Source of the DNA: Anaerolineae bacterium
GTDB lineage: Bacteria; Chloroflexota; Anaerolineae; Anaerolineales; DRMV01
Direction of reading: 5' to 3'
Length of the DNA: 37,076 bases
Assembly (NCBI GenBank): GCA_011176535.1
Contig: DUEP01000037.1
Coordinates: 1 to 37,076, forward strand
A program made the position numbers and the translations under genes. Shown one piece after another: positions 17,465 to 25,422 of the stretch. The notes beneath the pieces were generated by a model that saw nothing but the letters and a program-made list of their open reading frames with translations, had not been told where the DNA came from and did not search any database. The number at the start of each line of letters is the position of its first letter. Position 1 is the stretch's first letter.

Positions 17465-18067
17465 TCACTCGGGGAGGATGCCCCAGCCGCGCAGCAGGGT
17501 GCGCACCCCCTGATAAGCCACGGCGCCCCACTCGGTGGTTTCGGGCAGGACCATCCCTTGCAGGAGCACCCCCATGGCTAGGGCCAGCATCGTGCGGGCC
17601 GCGGTGTGGGGATCCGTGGTCAGCGGGGCGCCTTTCTGACGGGCTTCGGCCAGCCATTCGGCGAACAGGGCCTCAAAGCGGCGGTAGGGCGCGACCATGG
17701 CCTGCCATACTGAAGGTTCCCGCACGGCGTGGCTCCAGAATTCCAGCAGCAAAGGCCACGACTGACGCCCTTCGTGGCCGATGCGCCCCACCTGTTCGCT
17801 CATCGCCAGCAGGGCGTGGGCGATCTGGGGATGGGCGCGCCGCTGGGCCTGAAGTCGCTCCTCTAAACGGGCTAGCCAGCGTTGCAGCAAAGCCAGGAAA
17901 ACGGCCTGCTTGGAGGGAAAGTGGTGGTAGAACGCCCCTTTGCTGACCCCCGCCTCGCGGCAGATGGCCTCCACGCTCACCGCGTTGTAGCCCTGGGTGG
18001 CGAAGAGGTGTTCGGCGGCTTGCAGGAGGGCGTGGTAGGTGGCTTGACTGCGGGCTTGTTTAGGCAT
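17465..18067 (-). CDS. TetR/AcrR family transcriptional regulator
   Basis: This 200-residue protein has the TetR N-terminal DNA-binding domain: a first helix YHALLQAAEHLFATQGYNAV, then the helix-turn-helix VEAICREAGVSKGAFYHHF with the family signature KGAFYHHFPSKQAVF (about 42-56). The C-terminal ~140 residues form the ligand/dimer domain, rich in Leu and Trp, whose ligand cannot be read. ATG 18067 has AAGGAG 7 bases upstream; longer starts would run through the operator. A perfect 18-base palindrome lies 25 bases before the start codon, so autorepression is likely, and the epimerase gene downstream would be co-regulated. Confidence 0.92.
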   Translation of the reverse strand: MPKQARSQATYHALLQAAEHLFATQGYNAVSVEAICREAGVSKGAFYHHFPSKQAVFLALLQRWLARLEERLQAQRRAHPQIAHALLAMSEQVGRIGHEGRQSWPLLLEFWSHAVREPSVWQAMVAPYRRFEALFAEWLAEARQKGAPLTTDPHTAARTMLALAMGVLLQGMVLPETTEWGAVAYQGVRTLLRGWGILPE

Positions 18068-18092
18068 GAGGGCTCCTTGAGGGATTAAAACC

Positions 18093-18110
18093 ATACCGAC
18101 CGGTCGGTAT
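18093..18110. promoter_or_regulatory. TetR-family operator
   Basis: The 18-base sequence ATACCGACCGGTCGGTAT is a perfect palindrome between the -10 box and the start codon of the tetR-type gene. TetR regulators commonly bind such sites, often with ACCGACCGGTCGGT-like cores. It would block its own promoter when bound. Confidence 0.88.
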
Positions 18111-18111
18111 G

Positions 18112-18140
18112 ATTTTAGCACAGATATCCCCCTGCGGCAA
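18112..18140 (-). promoter_or_regulatory. promoter of the TetR-epimerase operon
   Basis: On the minus strand TTGCCG (18135-18140) and TAAAAT (18112-18117) are 17 bases apart. The operator begins one base after the -10 box, covering the expected transcription start. Confidence 0.7.
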
Positions 18141-18150
18141 GGGAACCTCG

Positions 18151-18205
18151 AAAAAAGGGGCGCGTTGCCTCAGGCGGGGCGGGCCCGTCCTTTCGACAAC
18201 GCGCC
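18151..18205 (-). terminator. terminator of ssb
   Basis: Complementary GGCGCGTTG/CAACGCGCC arms enclose a GC-rich loop with further pairing; on the minus strand the structure runs into CCCCTTTTTT. It follows the ssb stop by 34 bases and insulates the tetR-type gene. Confidence 0.75.
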
Positions 18206-18239
18206 GGGGGCCTTCCAGGGGCTGAAGGCAGTAGCGCGC

Positions 18240-18653
18240 TTACGCTGTTTCGGCCGCGTCTTCCGGCGGCGGCGTTTCTTCCAGGGGTTCTTCCTCCTCT
18301 GCCAGTTCGGCAGGTTCCTCTTCGGGCGGTCGGTCGAGCATTTGCATGTCACGGGCCACGATGCGTACCACGCGCCGGCGTTGCCCCTCGCCCTCGACGG
18401 TGTACACGCGCAGGCGACCCTCAATATACACCAGGCGGCCCTTGCTCAGATACTGCTCGCAGATTTCCCCCAGGCGGCCATAGGCTTCGATGGTGAACCA
18501 GTCGGTGGTCTGGCGTAGTTCGCCCTGGGGGGAGCGCCAGCGCCGGTCCACGGCCAGGGAGAAGATGGCATAGGGCTTGCCGCTGGGGGTGAAGCGCCGC
18601 TCTGGGGCACGCCCCAGGCGACCGATGAGTTGAACGCGATTGAGTGAGGGCAT
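18240..18653 (-). CDS. ssb: single-stranded DNA-binding protein
   Basis: This 137-residue protein has the SSB OB-fold over residues 1-105: LNRVQLIGRLGRAPERRFTP, YAIFSLAVDRRW, TDWFTIEAYGRLGEICEQYLSKG and LVYIEGRLRVYTVEG. The last 30 residues are a Glu/Pro-rich acidic tail ending EDAAETA. The usual hydrophobic-acidic tip (DDIPF in E. coli), which recruits partner proteins, is not seen. ATG 18653 is chosen for the AGGAGGT site 5 bases upstream and because SSB homology begins there. A TTGACA-type promoter lies upstream, and the gene diverges from the M29 peptidase gene. Whether this is the main replicative SSB or a second copy cannot be decided from this window. Confidence 0.93.
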   Translation of the reverse strand: MPSLNRVQLIGRLGRAPERRFTPSGKPYAIFSLAVDRRWRSPQGELRQTTDWFTIEAYGRLGEICEQYLSKGRLVYIEGRLRVYTVEGEGQRRRVVRIVARDMQMLDRPPEEEPAELAEEEEPLEETPPPEDAAETA

Positions 18654-18787
18654 GGTTACCTCCTGCGACATCCCCCGTCGTTTTGCCCGCTGTTGCGTTG
18701 GGATGGTGTGGATAGGTGGGGGTGAGGTTGGGCCATACGGCACGGTTTCAGGACTCGAATCGGCCAACAGGAACCACCCCTATGTTT

Positions 18788-18815
18788 AGTTTAGCGCATG
18801 GCCGGAAAATGTCAA
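18788..18815 (-). promoter_or_regulatory. promoter of ssb
   Basis: On the minus strand a perfect TTGACA (18810-18815) and TAAACT (18788-18793) are 16 bases apart, giving an mRNA leader of about 130 bases before the ssb ATG. Confidence 0.7.
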
Positions 18816-18836
18816 CCACCTGGCACCGCCTCATGC

Positions 18837-18842
18837 TATAAT
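18837..18842 (+). promoter_or_regulatory. -10 box of the M29 aminopeptidase promoter
   Basis: A perfect TATAAT is 29 bases before the ATG at 18872. No matching -35 box stands out; the region overlaps the ssb promoter on the other strand, so the two may compete. Confidence 0.65.
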
Positions 18843-18871
18843 GGGGCACTTCGTTTAAGGACGGTGCAAGG

Positions 18872-19975
18872 ATGAGCGATCCCCGTGTGCAAAAGTTGGC
18901 CCACTTGCTGGTGGCCTATTCCACCGTGGTGAAGCCCGGCGATTGGGTGCTGGTGCGCAGCCACCCCCTAGCCCTGCCCCTGGTGACCGGGGTGGTCGAG
19001 GAGATCACCCGCGCTGGCGGCCATGTGACGCTGCAATTGACCCATGAAGCGCCCACCGAAGCCTTTCTCAAACGGGCCAGCGAAGAGCAACTGCGCTGGA
19101 TTTCGCCTCTGGAACGGCTGGCCATGGAGCAGGCCAATGTGCTCATCAACATCCGCGCGGCGGAAAACACCCGCGCGCTAAGCGGCGTGGACCCCAAGAA
19201 AAGCCAACTGGCTCAGGTGGCCCGTCGCGCTCTCACCGAGACCTTCATGCGCCGCTCGGCCGAGGGTAGCCTGCGCTGGGTGGGCACCCTCTTCCCCTGT
19301 CCGGCGTATGCGCAGGAAGCCGACATGAGCCTGGCCGAGTACGAAGATTTTGTCTATCACGCCACCTTCTGCGACCAGGATGACCCTGTGGCTTCCTGGC
19401 ATAAGGTGCATGAGGAGCAACAGCGCCTGGTGGACTGGCTCAAAGGCAAGAACGAGGTGGTCGTCAAGGGCCCCAACGCCGATTTGCGCCTTTCCATCGA
19501 AGGGCGTTCCTTCATCAACTCCGACGGCCACCACAACATGCCCAGTGGTGAAATCTTCACCGGTCCAGTGGAGGATTCGGTCAACGGGTGGGTGCGCTTC
19601 ACCTATCCCGCCATCTACGGTGGCCGGGAGGTCGAAGGGGTGGAGTTGCGCTTCGAGAACGGACGCGTGGTGGAGGCCAAAGCCGAAAAGAATGAGGACT
19701 TTTTGCTGGCCTTGCTGGAAAGCGACCCCGGCGCCCGCTACCTGGGCGAGTTCGCCATCGGCACCAACTACGGCATCCAGCGCTTCACCAAGAACATCCT
19801 TTTTGACGAGAAAATCGGCGGCACCATTCACATGGCCGTGGGTGCCGGCTATCCTGAGACGGGGTCGCAGAACAAGTCCAGCATTCACTGGGACTTCATC
19901 TGCGACATGCGCCAGGATAGCGAAATCTGGGTGGACGGGGTGTTGTTTTACAAGGACGGCCAGTTCCAGGTGTGA
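18872..19975 (+). CDS. M29 family (thermophilic-type) metalloaminopeptidase
   Basis: This 367-residue cytoplasmic enzyme removes N-terminal residues from peptides using two divalent metal ions. The metal and catalytic residues known from Thermus AmpT can be placed with matching local spacing: E227 in PSGEIFTGP, E293 in YLGEFAIGTN, H320 in GGTIHMAVG, Y327 in AGYPETG, and H339/D341 in SSIHWDFICD. It is somewhat shorter than the ~408-residue Thermus enzyme. The N-terminal domain starts RVQKLAHLLVAYSTVVKPGDWV. The ATG follows a short leader from the promoter at 18837, with only a weak ribosome site (AAGGACGG). A strong terminator follows, so it is a single-gene unit. Confidence 0.93.
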   Translation: MSDPRVQKLAHLLVAYSTVVKPGDWVLVRSHPLALPLVTGVVEEITRAGGHVTLQLTHEAPTEAFLKRASEEQLRWISPLERLAMEQANVLINIRAAENTRALSGVDPKKSQLAQVARRALTETFMRRSAEGSLRWVGTLFPCPAYAQEADMSLAEYEDFVYHATFCDQDDPVASWHKVHEEQQRLVDWLKGKNEVVVKGPNADLRLSIEGRSFINSDGHHNMPSGEIFTGPVEDSVNGWVRFTYPAIYGGREVEGVELRFENGRVVEAKAEKNEDFLLALLESDPGARYLGEFAIGTNYGIQRFTKNILFDEKIGGTIHMAVGAGYPETGSQNKSSIHWDFICDMRQDSEIWVDGVLFYKDGQFQV

Positions 19976-19997
19976 ACCCTCCTCTCCAAAAAACATT

Positions 19998-20034
19998 ACC
20001 GCCCCGGGGGCTTCCTCCGGGGCGGTGGCTTTTT
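19998..20034 (+). terminator. intrinsic terminator of the M29 aminopeptidase gene
   Basis: ACCGCCCCGG and CCGGGGCGGT arms with a short loop are followed by GGCTTTTT on the plus strand. It ends just before the surE stop on the opposite strand. Confidence 0.88.
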
Positions 20035-20037
20035 AGG

Positions 20038-20817
20038 TCAGAGTAGCCCTTCGAGGTTCTGCAAGGGTTTCATCGCGGCGTAGGCCGTGAGGTCCAGTTG
20101 CAAGGGGGTGATGGAGACATAACCCTGGGCCAAGGCGCCGATGTCCGTGCCGTCTTCAGGGATCCCGGTGGGGGCTTCGCCGCCGATCCAGTAGTAGGGG
20201 CGGCCTGCCGGATCCAGCCGTTTAATCAGCCGATCCCGATAGACCCGCAGCCCCATGCGGGTGATTTTCACGCCCCGGATGTCCTCCAGGCTGCCCAGGG
20301 GCACATTGACATTGAGTAGAACCCCTTGAGGCAACCCGTGCTCCAGGGCCCAGGCCACCGCCCGGCGGGCGATTTCCGCGGCCGGACGGTAATCGGCGCG
20401 GTGGCCCGATTCGTAAGGGTTGTCTAAGGAGACGGCGATGCCCGGCACGCCAGAGATCACGGCTTCCATGGCCGCGGTCACCGTGCCCGAGTAGGTGACA
20501 TCGTGGCCCAGGTTGGCGTGGGCGTTGATGCCGGAGGCCACCAGGTCCACGGGTTTCTCCAACAGGCCGAGCATGGCCAAAGCCACACAATCCGAAGGGG
20601 CCCCGTCGCTGGTCAGCGCCCGGGTGCCGTCGTCCAGTTCGACCTCCCGCACGCGTAGGGGGCGGTGCAGGGTTTTCACATGGCCCGAAGCGGACCAGTT
20701 GCGGTCCGGGGCCAGCACCGAGACCTCGACCTCGGGCAAGGTGCGCAGGGCCTGCGCCAGGGCCAGCAGCCCCGGCGCGTGCACGCCATCGTCGTTGGTC
20801 ACCAACACATGGGGCAT
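20038..20817 (-). CDS. surE: SurE 5'/3'-nucleotidase
   Basis: This 259-residue metal-dependent phosphatase removes phosphate from nucleoside monophosphates. Metal-site residues are present: D9 and D10 in TNDDG, S42 in NWSASG and N98 in SGINAHANLG. The VTYSGTVTAAMEA block near 107-119 and LLNVNVP are also typical. Length is normal for SurE. GAGGTGGAAG precedes the ATG. It is the last gene of a four-gene minus-strand run (YbaK-type deacylase, M23 peptidase, SDR, surE), 34 bases after the SDR stop, and converges on the M29 peptidase terminator. In other bacteria surE often sits by pcm, which is not present here. Confidence 0.95.
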   Translation of the reverse strand: MPHVLVTNDDGVHAPGLLALAQALRTLPEVEVSVLAPDRNWSASGHVKTLHRPLRVREVELDDGTRALTSDGAPSDCVALAMLGLLEKPVDLVASGINAHANLGHDVTYSGTVTAAMEAVISGVPGIAVSLDNPYESGHRADYRPAAEIARRAVAWALEHGLPQGVLLNVNVPLGSLEDIRGVKITRMGLRVYRDRLIKRLDPAGRPYYWIGGEAPTGIPEDGTDIGALAQGYVSITPLQLDLTAYAAMKPLQNLEGLL

Positions 20818-20851
20818 CTTCCACCTCGCCGACCGCTCATTGCCAATCGCA

Positions 20852-21538
20852 TCACCTCATCGGCGCCCACAGGCCCCCGGTGAGGCCGGCGGCCTCGGGG
20901 GTAGTCAGGGCGGCCACGGCCTCCGCCACACGCTGGGGGGGGCCCGGCAGTTCGGTGAAGGGGCGCAACCGCGGCCAGCCTTCCCCCGGCGGGGCGGTGA
21001 GCACGGCGTGGAGCCGCACCCGCGTATTCCTCCACTGCTCGGCTGCGATGGGGACCAGCCCCAGCAGGCCGGTCTTACCGGCGAGATAGGGCACCCCCGG
21101 CGGGGCGTTGACCGGCTCGCCCAGGCCTAGGTGCACGATGACGCCGCCGCCCTGCGCCTGCATGATGCGACCGCACACCTGGGTGACCAGGAAGGGCACG
21201 GTGAGGTTGATATCCAGAGCGCGGTGCCAGTCCCACTCGTCCAGGGCCATGACGGTGGCGGTGGGGTTGGCTTCTAAGGCGGTCACGGCCACATCAATGC
21301 GGCCCCAGTCGTCGGTGATCTGGTTGACCACGCCCTGAAAGGCGATCTTCTTGATGATGTCGCCCATGTACGCCCGGGCCTGACCGCCCCCGGCGCGGAT
21401 GGCCTCGATGGTCTGCTCGAGGTGCATGGGGCTGAAGTCGAAAGCAGCGATGCGATAACCTAAGCGGGCCAGGGTCAGGGCGATGGCGCGGCCATGCCCC
21501 TGCCCGGCGCCTAACACGAAAGCCACGGATTCGCTCAC
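20852..21538 (-). CDS. atypical short-chain dehydrogenase/reductase, catalytic Ser not seen
   Basis: This 228-residue protein has an SDR Rossmann fold: VLGAGQGHGRAIALTLARLG (a GxxxGxG cofactor loop), an acidic residue at AFDFSP favouring NAD, and a DIN residue trio at LDINLTVPFLV. The YLAGK motif supplies Tyr and Lys, but the strand before it reads VIVHLGLGEP, without the catalytic serine of classical SDRs, and the NNAG motif is replaced by TALEANP. It may be a non-catalytic or divergent member. The start is GTG at 21538, 6 bases after GAGGAG, which overlaps the stop of the M23 gene; tight coupling is likely. Confidence 0.8.
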   Translation of the reverse strand: MSESVAFVLGAGQGHGRAIALTLARLGYRIAAFDFSPMHLEQTIEAIRAGGGQARAYMGDIIKKIAFQGVVNQITDDWGRIDVAVTALEANPTATVMALDEWDWHRALDINLTVPFLVTQVCGRIMQAQGGGVIVHLGLGEPVNAPPGVPYLAGKTGLLGLVPIAAEQWRNTRVRLHAVLTAPPGEGWPRLRPFTELPGPPQRVAEAVAALTTPEAAGLTGGLWAPMR

Positions 21539-21541
21539 AAG

Positions 21542-22261
21542 TCACTCCTCAAAAGGGTGGATGTCCTCCGGCGGGCACAGGGGCACTCTATCCGGCGGTA
21601 CTTCTCTGGCGTTCAGCGACAGGCCCAGGTAAGGGGAGGGGTCGAGGGTGTTGGCGATGTCCAGTTCGTTGCGAAAGCGCCCTTGCCCGTCGCCGAGCAC
21701 GATGGAGAAGTGCAGGTGCACGCCCACGGGCCGCCGGGGGTTGCCCGAATAGTTGCCCTGGTAACCCAGCAGGGTGCCCGCCTGTACGGGCCGGTCTTCC
21801 GTCCCCGGCGGGAAGTCCGGGGCGATGAGCGAACGCCCCTGGGGGTCGGCCATGTGGGCGTAGTAGGTCCAGATGATGCGGTCCGGATGCAAGGGGTCCT
21901 CGTGGCGGATGATGACCGCCGATTTCCAGGCAGGCAGGCGGGTGAGCAGGCCGTCATAGGCGGCGTACACTGGGGTTTCGCCCGGCGCGGTGCCGCCGAA
22001 GATGTCCACGCCCTGGTGGGTGTGGAGCAGTTGGAAGCGGTCGCCCCAGAGGTAGCCGATGTAGCCCGCCGTGGGCATGAGGAAAGGGGCGTCGCCGCAG
22101 CGGATGCGGGCCGGGACGACCCAATCGGAGTGCTCCTGGGGTGCGCGCAGGAAAGCCACCAGTCGGGCTGAACGGCGCGCGGATGAGCCATAACGCAGGT
22201 AAAGCAGCCCCCCGGCCAGGAGCAACAGCCCAATGGCCCCGCCAAAGGAAACTTTTTTCAC
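21542..22261 (-). CDS. membrane-anchored M23 (LytM-type) peptidase
   Basis: This 239-residue protein has an N-terminal signal anchor (about 6-23, GGAIGLLLLAGGLLYL) and an M23 zinc peptidase domain, so it should act outside the cytoplasmic membrane on peptidoglycan or a peptide. Zinc-site residues are H82 and D86 in HTHQGVDIFG and H184 in VGVHLHFS, with H182 and H136 (TYYAHM) as the likely catalytic histidines. The set is complete, so activity is expected. The start codon ATG overlaps the stop TGA of the YbaK-type gene (ATGA), and the stop lies 3 bases before the SDR start, so it is part of a tightly coupled run. Confidence 0.88.
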   Translation of the reverse strand: MKKVSFGGAIGLLLLAGGLLYLRYGSSARRSARLVAFLRAPQEHSDWVVPARIRCGDAPFLMPTAGYIGYLWGDRFQLLHTHQGVDIFGGTAPGETPVYAAYDGLLTRLPAWKSAVIIRHEDPLHPDRIIWTYYAHMADPQGRSLIAPDFPPGTEDRPVQAGTLLGYQGNYSGNPRRPVGVHLHFSIVLGDGQGRFRNELDIANTLDPSPYLGLSLNAREVPPDRVPLCPPEDIHPFEE

Positions 22262-22782
22262 GACGGGTCTTCCTCGACCAGGCGAATGGTCTGCGCGCCC
22301 AGGGCCTTGCGGATGGCCTGAGGCGTCATGCGCAGCAACGTGTCTTCGGCCCCGCCGCCGGCCCAGACTTCTGAAAAGGCCAGGATGCGCTCGTCCATCA
22401 GCGCAGGCAGGGGTTGCCGATGGGCCAGCGGTGGCACGGCCCCCACGGCATAGCCCGTCCAGGCCGGCACCTCGTCGGCCCGCGCCAGGCGGACCCGCTT
22501 GCGGCCCACGCCGAAGAAGCGGGCCAAGATGCGGCGATCCACCCGTTGGGGGCCGATGGCCAGCACCAGCCAGGGCTGCTCGGTGCCGTCGTCATAGCGC
22601 ACGAAGAAGAGCAGGGTTTTGACGATTTGCTCCGGCGCCACCCCGGCCACCCGCGCCGCCTCTTCCACCGTAGGGGTGGGCTGAGAAAAGCGCACCACCT
22701 CGCCCGCCAGGCCGCGGGCTTTGAGATAGGCTAGCACATGGGCCGGGGTGAGGGTTTCCTGTGGGGAGGCTTCGGTCATCAC
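22258..22782 (-). CDS. YbaK/ProX-type aminoacyl-tRNA deacylase
   Basis: This 174-residue protein belongs to the YbaK/prolyl-tRNA editing family, which hydrolyses mischarged tRNAs in trans. Typical blocks are the N-terminal LAYLKARGLAGEVVRF helix, VAPEQIVKTLLFFVR with the conserved Lys of the active site, WLVLAIGPQRVDRR, and GYAVGAVPPLAHRQPLPALMDERIL, where GAVPP is the signature loop. Start is ATG 22782 or the next ATG at 22779. No strong ribosome site is visible. It is the first gene of the run continuing into the M23 gene by an ATGA overlap. It lies 120 bases downstream of pheT, so read-through from the Phe-tRNA synthetase genes is possible. Substrate tRNA cannot be assigned. Confidence 0.85.
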   Translation of the reverse strand: MMTEASPQETLTPAHVLAYLKARGLAGEVVRFSQPTPTVEEAARVAGVAPEQIVKTLLFFVRYDDGTEQPWLVLAIGPQRVDRRILARFFGVGRKRVRLARADEVPAWTGYAVGAVPPLAHRQPLPALMDERILAFSEVWAGGGAEDTLLRMTPQAIRKALGAQTIRLVEEDPS

Positions 22783-22838
22783 GGGGATGATTATACTCGT
22801 TTTTTCGTGAGATCGTGGCTCGTTGCTTCGGCAGAAAG

Positions 22839-22871
22839 CCCCTCCCCTCCCTTGCTAAGGGAGGGGAGGGG
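22839..22871 (-). terminator. pyrimidine/purine hairpin downstream of pheT
   Basis: A perfect 15-base stem (22839-22853 with 22857-22871), all C/T in one arm and A/G in the other, with a 3-base loop. On the minus strand only CTTTCT follows. It could terminate pheT transcripts; the purine-rich sequence continuing to 22890 also resembles dispersed intergenic repeats. Confidence 0.5.
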
Positions 22872-22902
22872 GTCGGGGAGAGGGGAGCGGTTCGCTCCGC
22901 CC

Positions 22903-25422
22903 TCACTCGCCTCGCAGTTGGGCGTTCAACGCCCGTTTGAGGGCTTTGATGATGCGCTTGCGGATTTTAGCCGCGTCTTTGTCGGTCAGGGTGCGGCTCA
23001 TGTCCTGGTAGGTCAGGCGGTAGGCCAGGCTCTTCTTGCCCGTGCCGATTTGCTCGCCCCGGTACACATCGAACAGGCGCACATCCACCAGGCGCGCGCC
23101 GCCTGCCTTGCGGATGACCGCCTCCACCTCGGCGGCAGGGGTGGCTTCGTCCACCACCACGGCCAAATCTTCGATGACCGGCGGGAAGGGGGAGATGGCC
23201 CGCAAGGGGTAGGTGTCGGGGATCAGGTCAATCAGCGCGTCGGCGTCCAGTTCGGCGGCCAGCACCGGGGCGCCTTGCAGGTCGTAGCGGGCTTGGGTTT
23301 CGGGGTGCAGTTCGCCGAAGGTGCCCAGGGTGATGCCTTCCACCTGGATTTGGGCACACTTGCCGGGGTGGAAGGCGGGGTGCTGGGCCGGGGCAAAGGT
23401 GGGTGCGGGCAGGTGCAGGGCTTCGATAAGGGCTTCGAGCAGGCCCTTGAGGTCGAAGAAGTCCATGTGCGGCGGCTCGCCGCCCTCCCAATGGGGCAGG
23501 GTGCGCGGCCCGGTGAGCAGGATAGCCAGGCGGCGCGGCTCATCAGGCAACAGCTCGCCCTCACGCGGGTGGAACACTGGCCCCAGGTCGAAGAGGGCCT
23601 GCCGCTTGCGGAAGCGGGCGTTGGCCTCGGCCACTTCCAGTAGGCCGGGCAGCAAGTTGCGCCGCATGGCCCGCCGCTCCGGGGCGATGGGGTTGACCAG
23701 TTCCACATAAGGCTGCTCGGCCTCGGCAGGCACCAGACGGGCCTCCCGCTCCGGCGCGCTCAGGCGGTAGGTGATGATTTCCTGTAGCCCCAGGCTGACC
23801 AGGATGTCGCGCAGACGCTCTTCCCGCTCCAGGTCGGGGTTGGGCCGCTGGGGCGGCAATTCGTCGGCGATGCGCGTTTCGGGGATGTGGTCGTAGCCGT
23901 ACATGCGGGCGATTTCTTCCATGATGTCCGCCTTGCCGATCACGCCCTCGCCGATGTCCAGGCGGTGCGGCGGGGTCTGGATGCGGATGCGGTCGCCCTC
24001 CAGGGTGCAGGTGAACTCCAGCGGGGTCAGCAAGTCTACAATGTCCAGCGGGGTCAGCGAGATGCCCAGGGCGCGGTGCACATCTTCGGGGGTAATCTCC
24101 ACCACTGGGTCCTGCGGGGGCCGTGGATATTCATCCACAAAACCTTGAGCCACCACCCCACCACTCCACTGACGCAGGAGTTCCAGAGCACGGCGCAGGC
24201 CCACTTCGGCCAGGGCGGGGTGCACCCCGCGGGAGAAGCGGTAGGCCGCCTCGGAACTCATCTTTTGCTTTTGGGCGGTGCGGCGGATGTTGATGAAGTT
24301 CCACGAGGCCGCCTCCAGGAGCACATTGCGGGTGGTCTCGGTGACCTCGCTCTCGGCACCGCCCATGATGCCCGCGATGGAAAGGGGTCCGGCGGTGTCG
24401 CACACCAGCACGGTCTGGTCGTCTAAGGTGCGCTCGACGCCGTCGAGGGTGGTCAGTTTCTCGCCGGGGCGGGCGGTGCGGGTGATGATGGTGGGCGGCT
24501 GGCCCCCGGCGCGGCGCACGAGCACATCGTAGTCAAAGGCGTGCAGCGGCTCGCCGGTTTCCAGCATCACATAGTTGGTGGCGTCCACGATGTTGTTGAT
24601 GGGCCGCATCCCGGCCAGTTTGAGCCGCCACTGAATCCAGAAGGGGCTGGGTTGGATTTTCACATCGCGGATCAGACCCAGCATGAAGCGCGGATTGAGT
24701 TCGGGGTTGGTGATTTGCAGGGCCACCTGGCCGAAGATGGGGTCGCCCTCGGCCACCACATCCAGCGCAGGCTTGCGCAGGGGCTGGCCCAGCAGGGCGG
24801 CGGTTTCGCGGGCCACACCCAGGATGCTGGCGTTACGGGCCATGTTGGGTGTGATGGCGATGTCCAGCACGGCGTCGCCCAAGTATTCGACCAGGGGCGT
24901 CCCCGTGGGCGCGTCGTCGGGCAGGTAGAGGATATCCTCCATCTCTTCCGAGATGCCCAACTCTTTTTCGGAGCACACCATGGAGTAGGACACCACGCCC
25001 CGGATTTTGGCCCGCTTGAGGGTGATGAGTTTCCATTCGGGGCTGTGGCCGTCGTAGAGGCGGGCGCCTTCGCGGGCATAGGCCACTTTGAGGGGCTTTT
25101 CCAAGTTCTGGCCCTTGAGCCGCAGCAGCGAGGGCGCGCCGGTGAGCACGATGTGCTCCTGTTGGCCGTCGTCCAGGCGGCAGAGCACCAGGCGGTCGGC
25201 GTTGGGATGGGGCATGACCTCGTGGATGGCGCCGACCACGAACTTCTCGGCGGGCCATTCCAGGCCGGACACTTTGAATTCGTGCCGCCCCTGGGGTTGG
25301 GGCAGGCCCACATAGCGAATCGCCTCCACCTCCAACCCGGCCAGGGTCAGGCGGTAGGCCAGGTCTTCGATGGGGATGTTGATTTCGACGTATTCTTTGA
25401 GCCAGGAGAGGGGAACTAACAT
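22903..25422 (-). CDS. pheT: phenylalanine-tRNA ligase, beta subunit
   Basis: This 839-residue subunit, with PheS, charges tRNA-Phe. The start is MLVPLSWLKEYVEI; the EMAP-like tRNA-binding domain covers about 45-160 (PHPNADRLVLCRLDDGQQ and IRGVVSYSMVCSEKELGI). The B3/B4 editing domain includes NNIVDATNYVMLETGEPLHAFDYD (as NNIVDATNYVML and GEPLHAFDYD), and GVHPALAEVGLRRALELL follows. The B5 domain (about 400-480) has MEEIARMYGYDHIPET at its end. The last ~95 residues form the anticodon-binding FDX-ACB domain (ISPFPPVIEDLAVVVDEATP). It is slightly longer than the E. coli subunit (795). ATG 25422 has GGAGG 6 bases upstream; a longer reading would start inside the repeat-rich spacer. It follows pheS and should share the T-box control. 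Confidence 0.96.
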   Translation of the reverse strand: MLVPLSWLKEYVEINIPIEDLAYRLTLAGLEVEAIRYVGLPQPQGRHEFKVSGLEWPAEKFVVGAIHEVMPHPNADRLVLCRLDDGQQEHIVLTGAPSLLRLKGQNLEKPLKVAYAREGARLYDGHSPEWKLITLKRAKIRGVVSYSMVCSEKELGISEEMEDILYLPDDAPTGTPLVEYLGDAVLDIAITPNMARNASILGVARETAALLGQPLRKPALDVVAEGDPIFGQVALQITNPELNPRFMLGLIRDVKIQPSPFWIQWRLKLAGMRPINNIVDATNYVMLETGEPLHAFDYDVLVRRAGGQPPTIITRTARPGEKLTTLDGVERTLDDQTVLVCDTAGPLSIAGIMGGAESEVTETTRNVLLEAASWNFINIRRTAQKQKMSSEAAYRFSRGVHPALAEVGLRRALELLRQWSGGVVAQGFVDEYPRPPQDPVVEITPEDVHRALGISLTPLDIVDLLTPLEFTCTLEGDRIRIQTPPHRLDIGEGVIGKADIMEEIARMYGYDHIPETRIADELPPQRPNPDLEREERLRDILVSLGLQEIITYRLSAPEREARLVPAEAEQPYVELVNPIAPERRAMRRNLLPGLLEVAEANARFRKRQALFDLGPVFHPREGELLPDEPRRLAILLTGPRTLPHWEGGEPPHMDFFDLKGLLEALIEALHLPAPTFAPAQHPAFHPGKCAQIQVEGITLGTFGELHPETQARYDLQGAPVLAAELDADALIDLIPDTYPLRAISPFPPVIEDLAVVVDEATPAAEVEAVIRKAGGARLVDVRLFDVYRGEQIGTGKKSLAYRLTYQDMSRTLTDKDAAKIRKRIIKALKRALNAQLRGE

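Noticed and set aside
16969-17946. Plus-strand open frame across the epimerase and TetR genes
   Set aside because: It is antisense to both and covers their intergenic gap; no protein family pattern.
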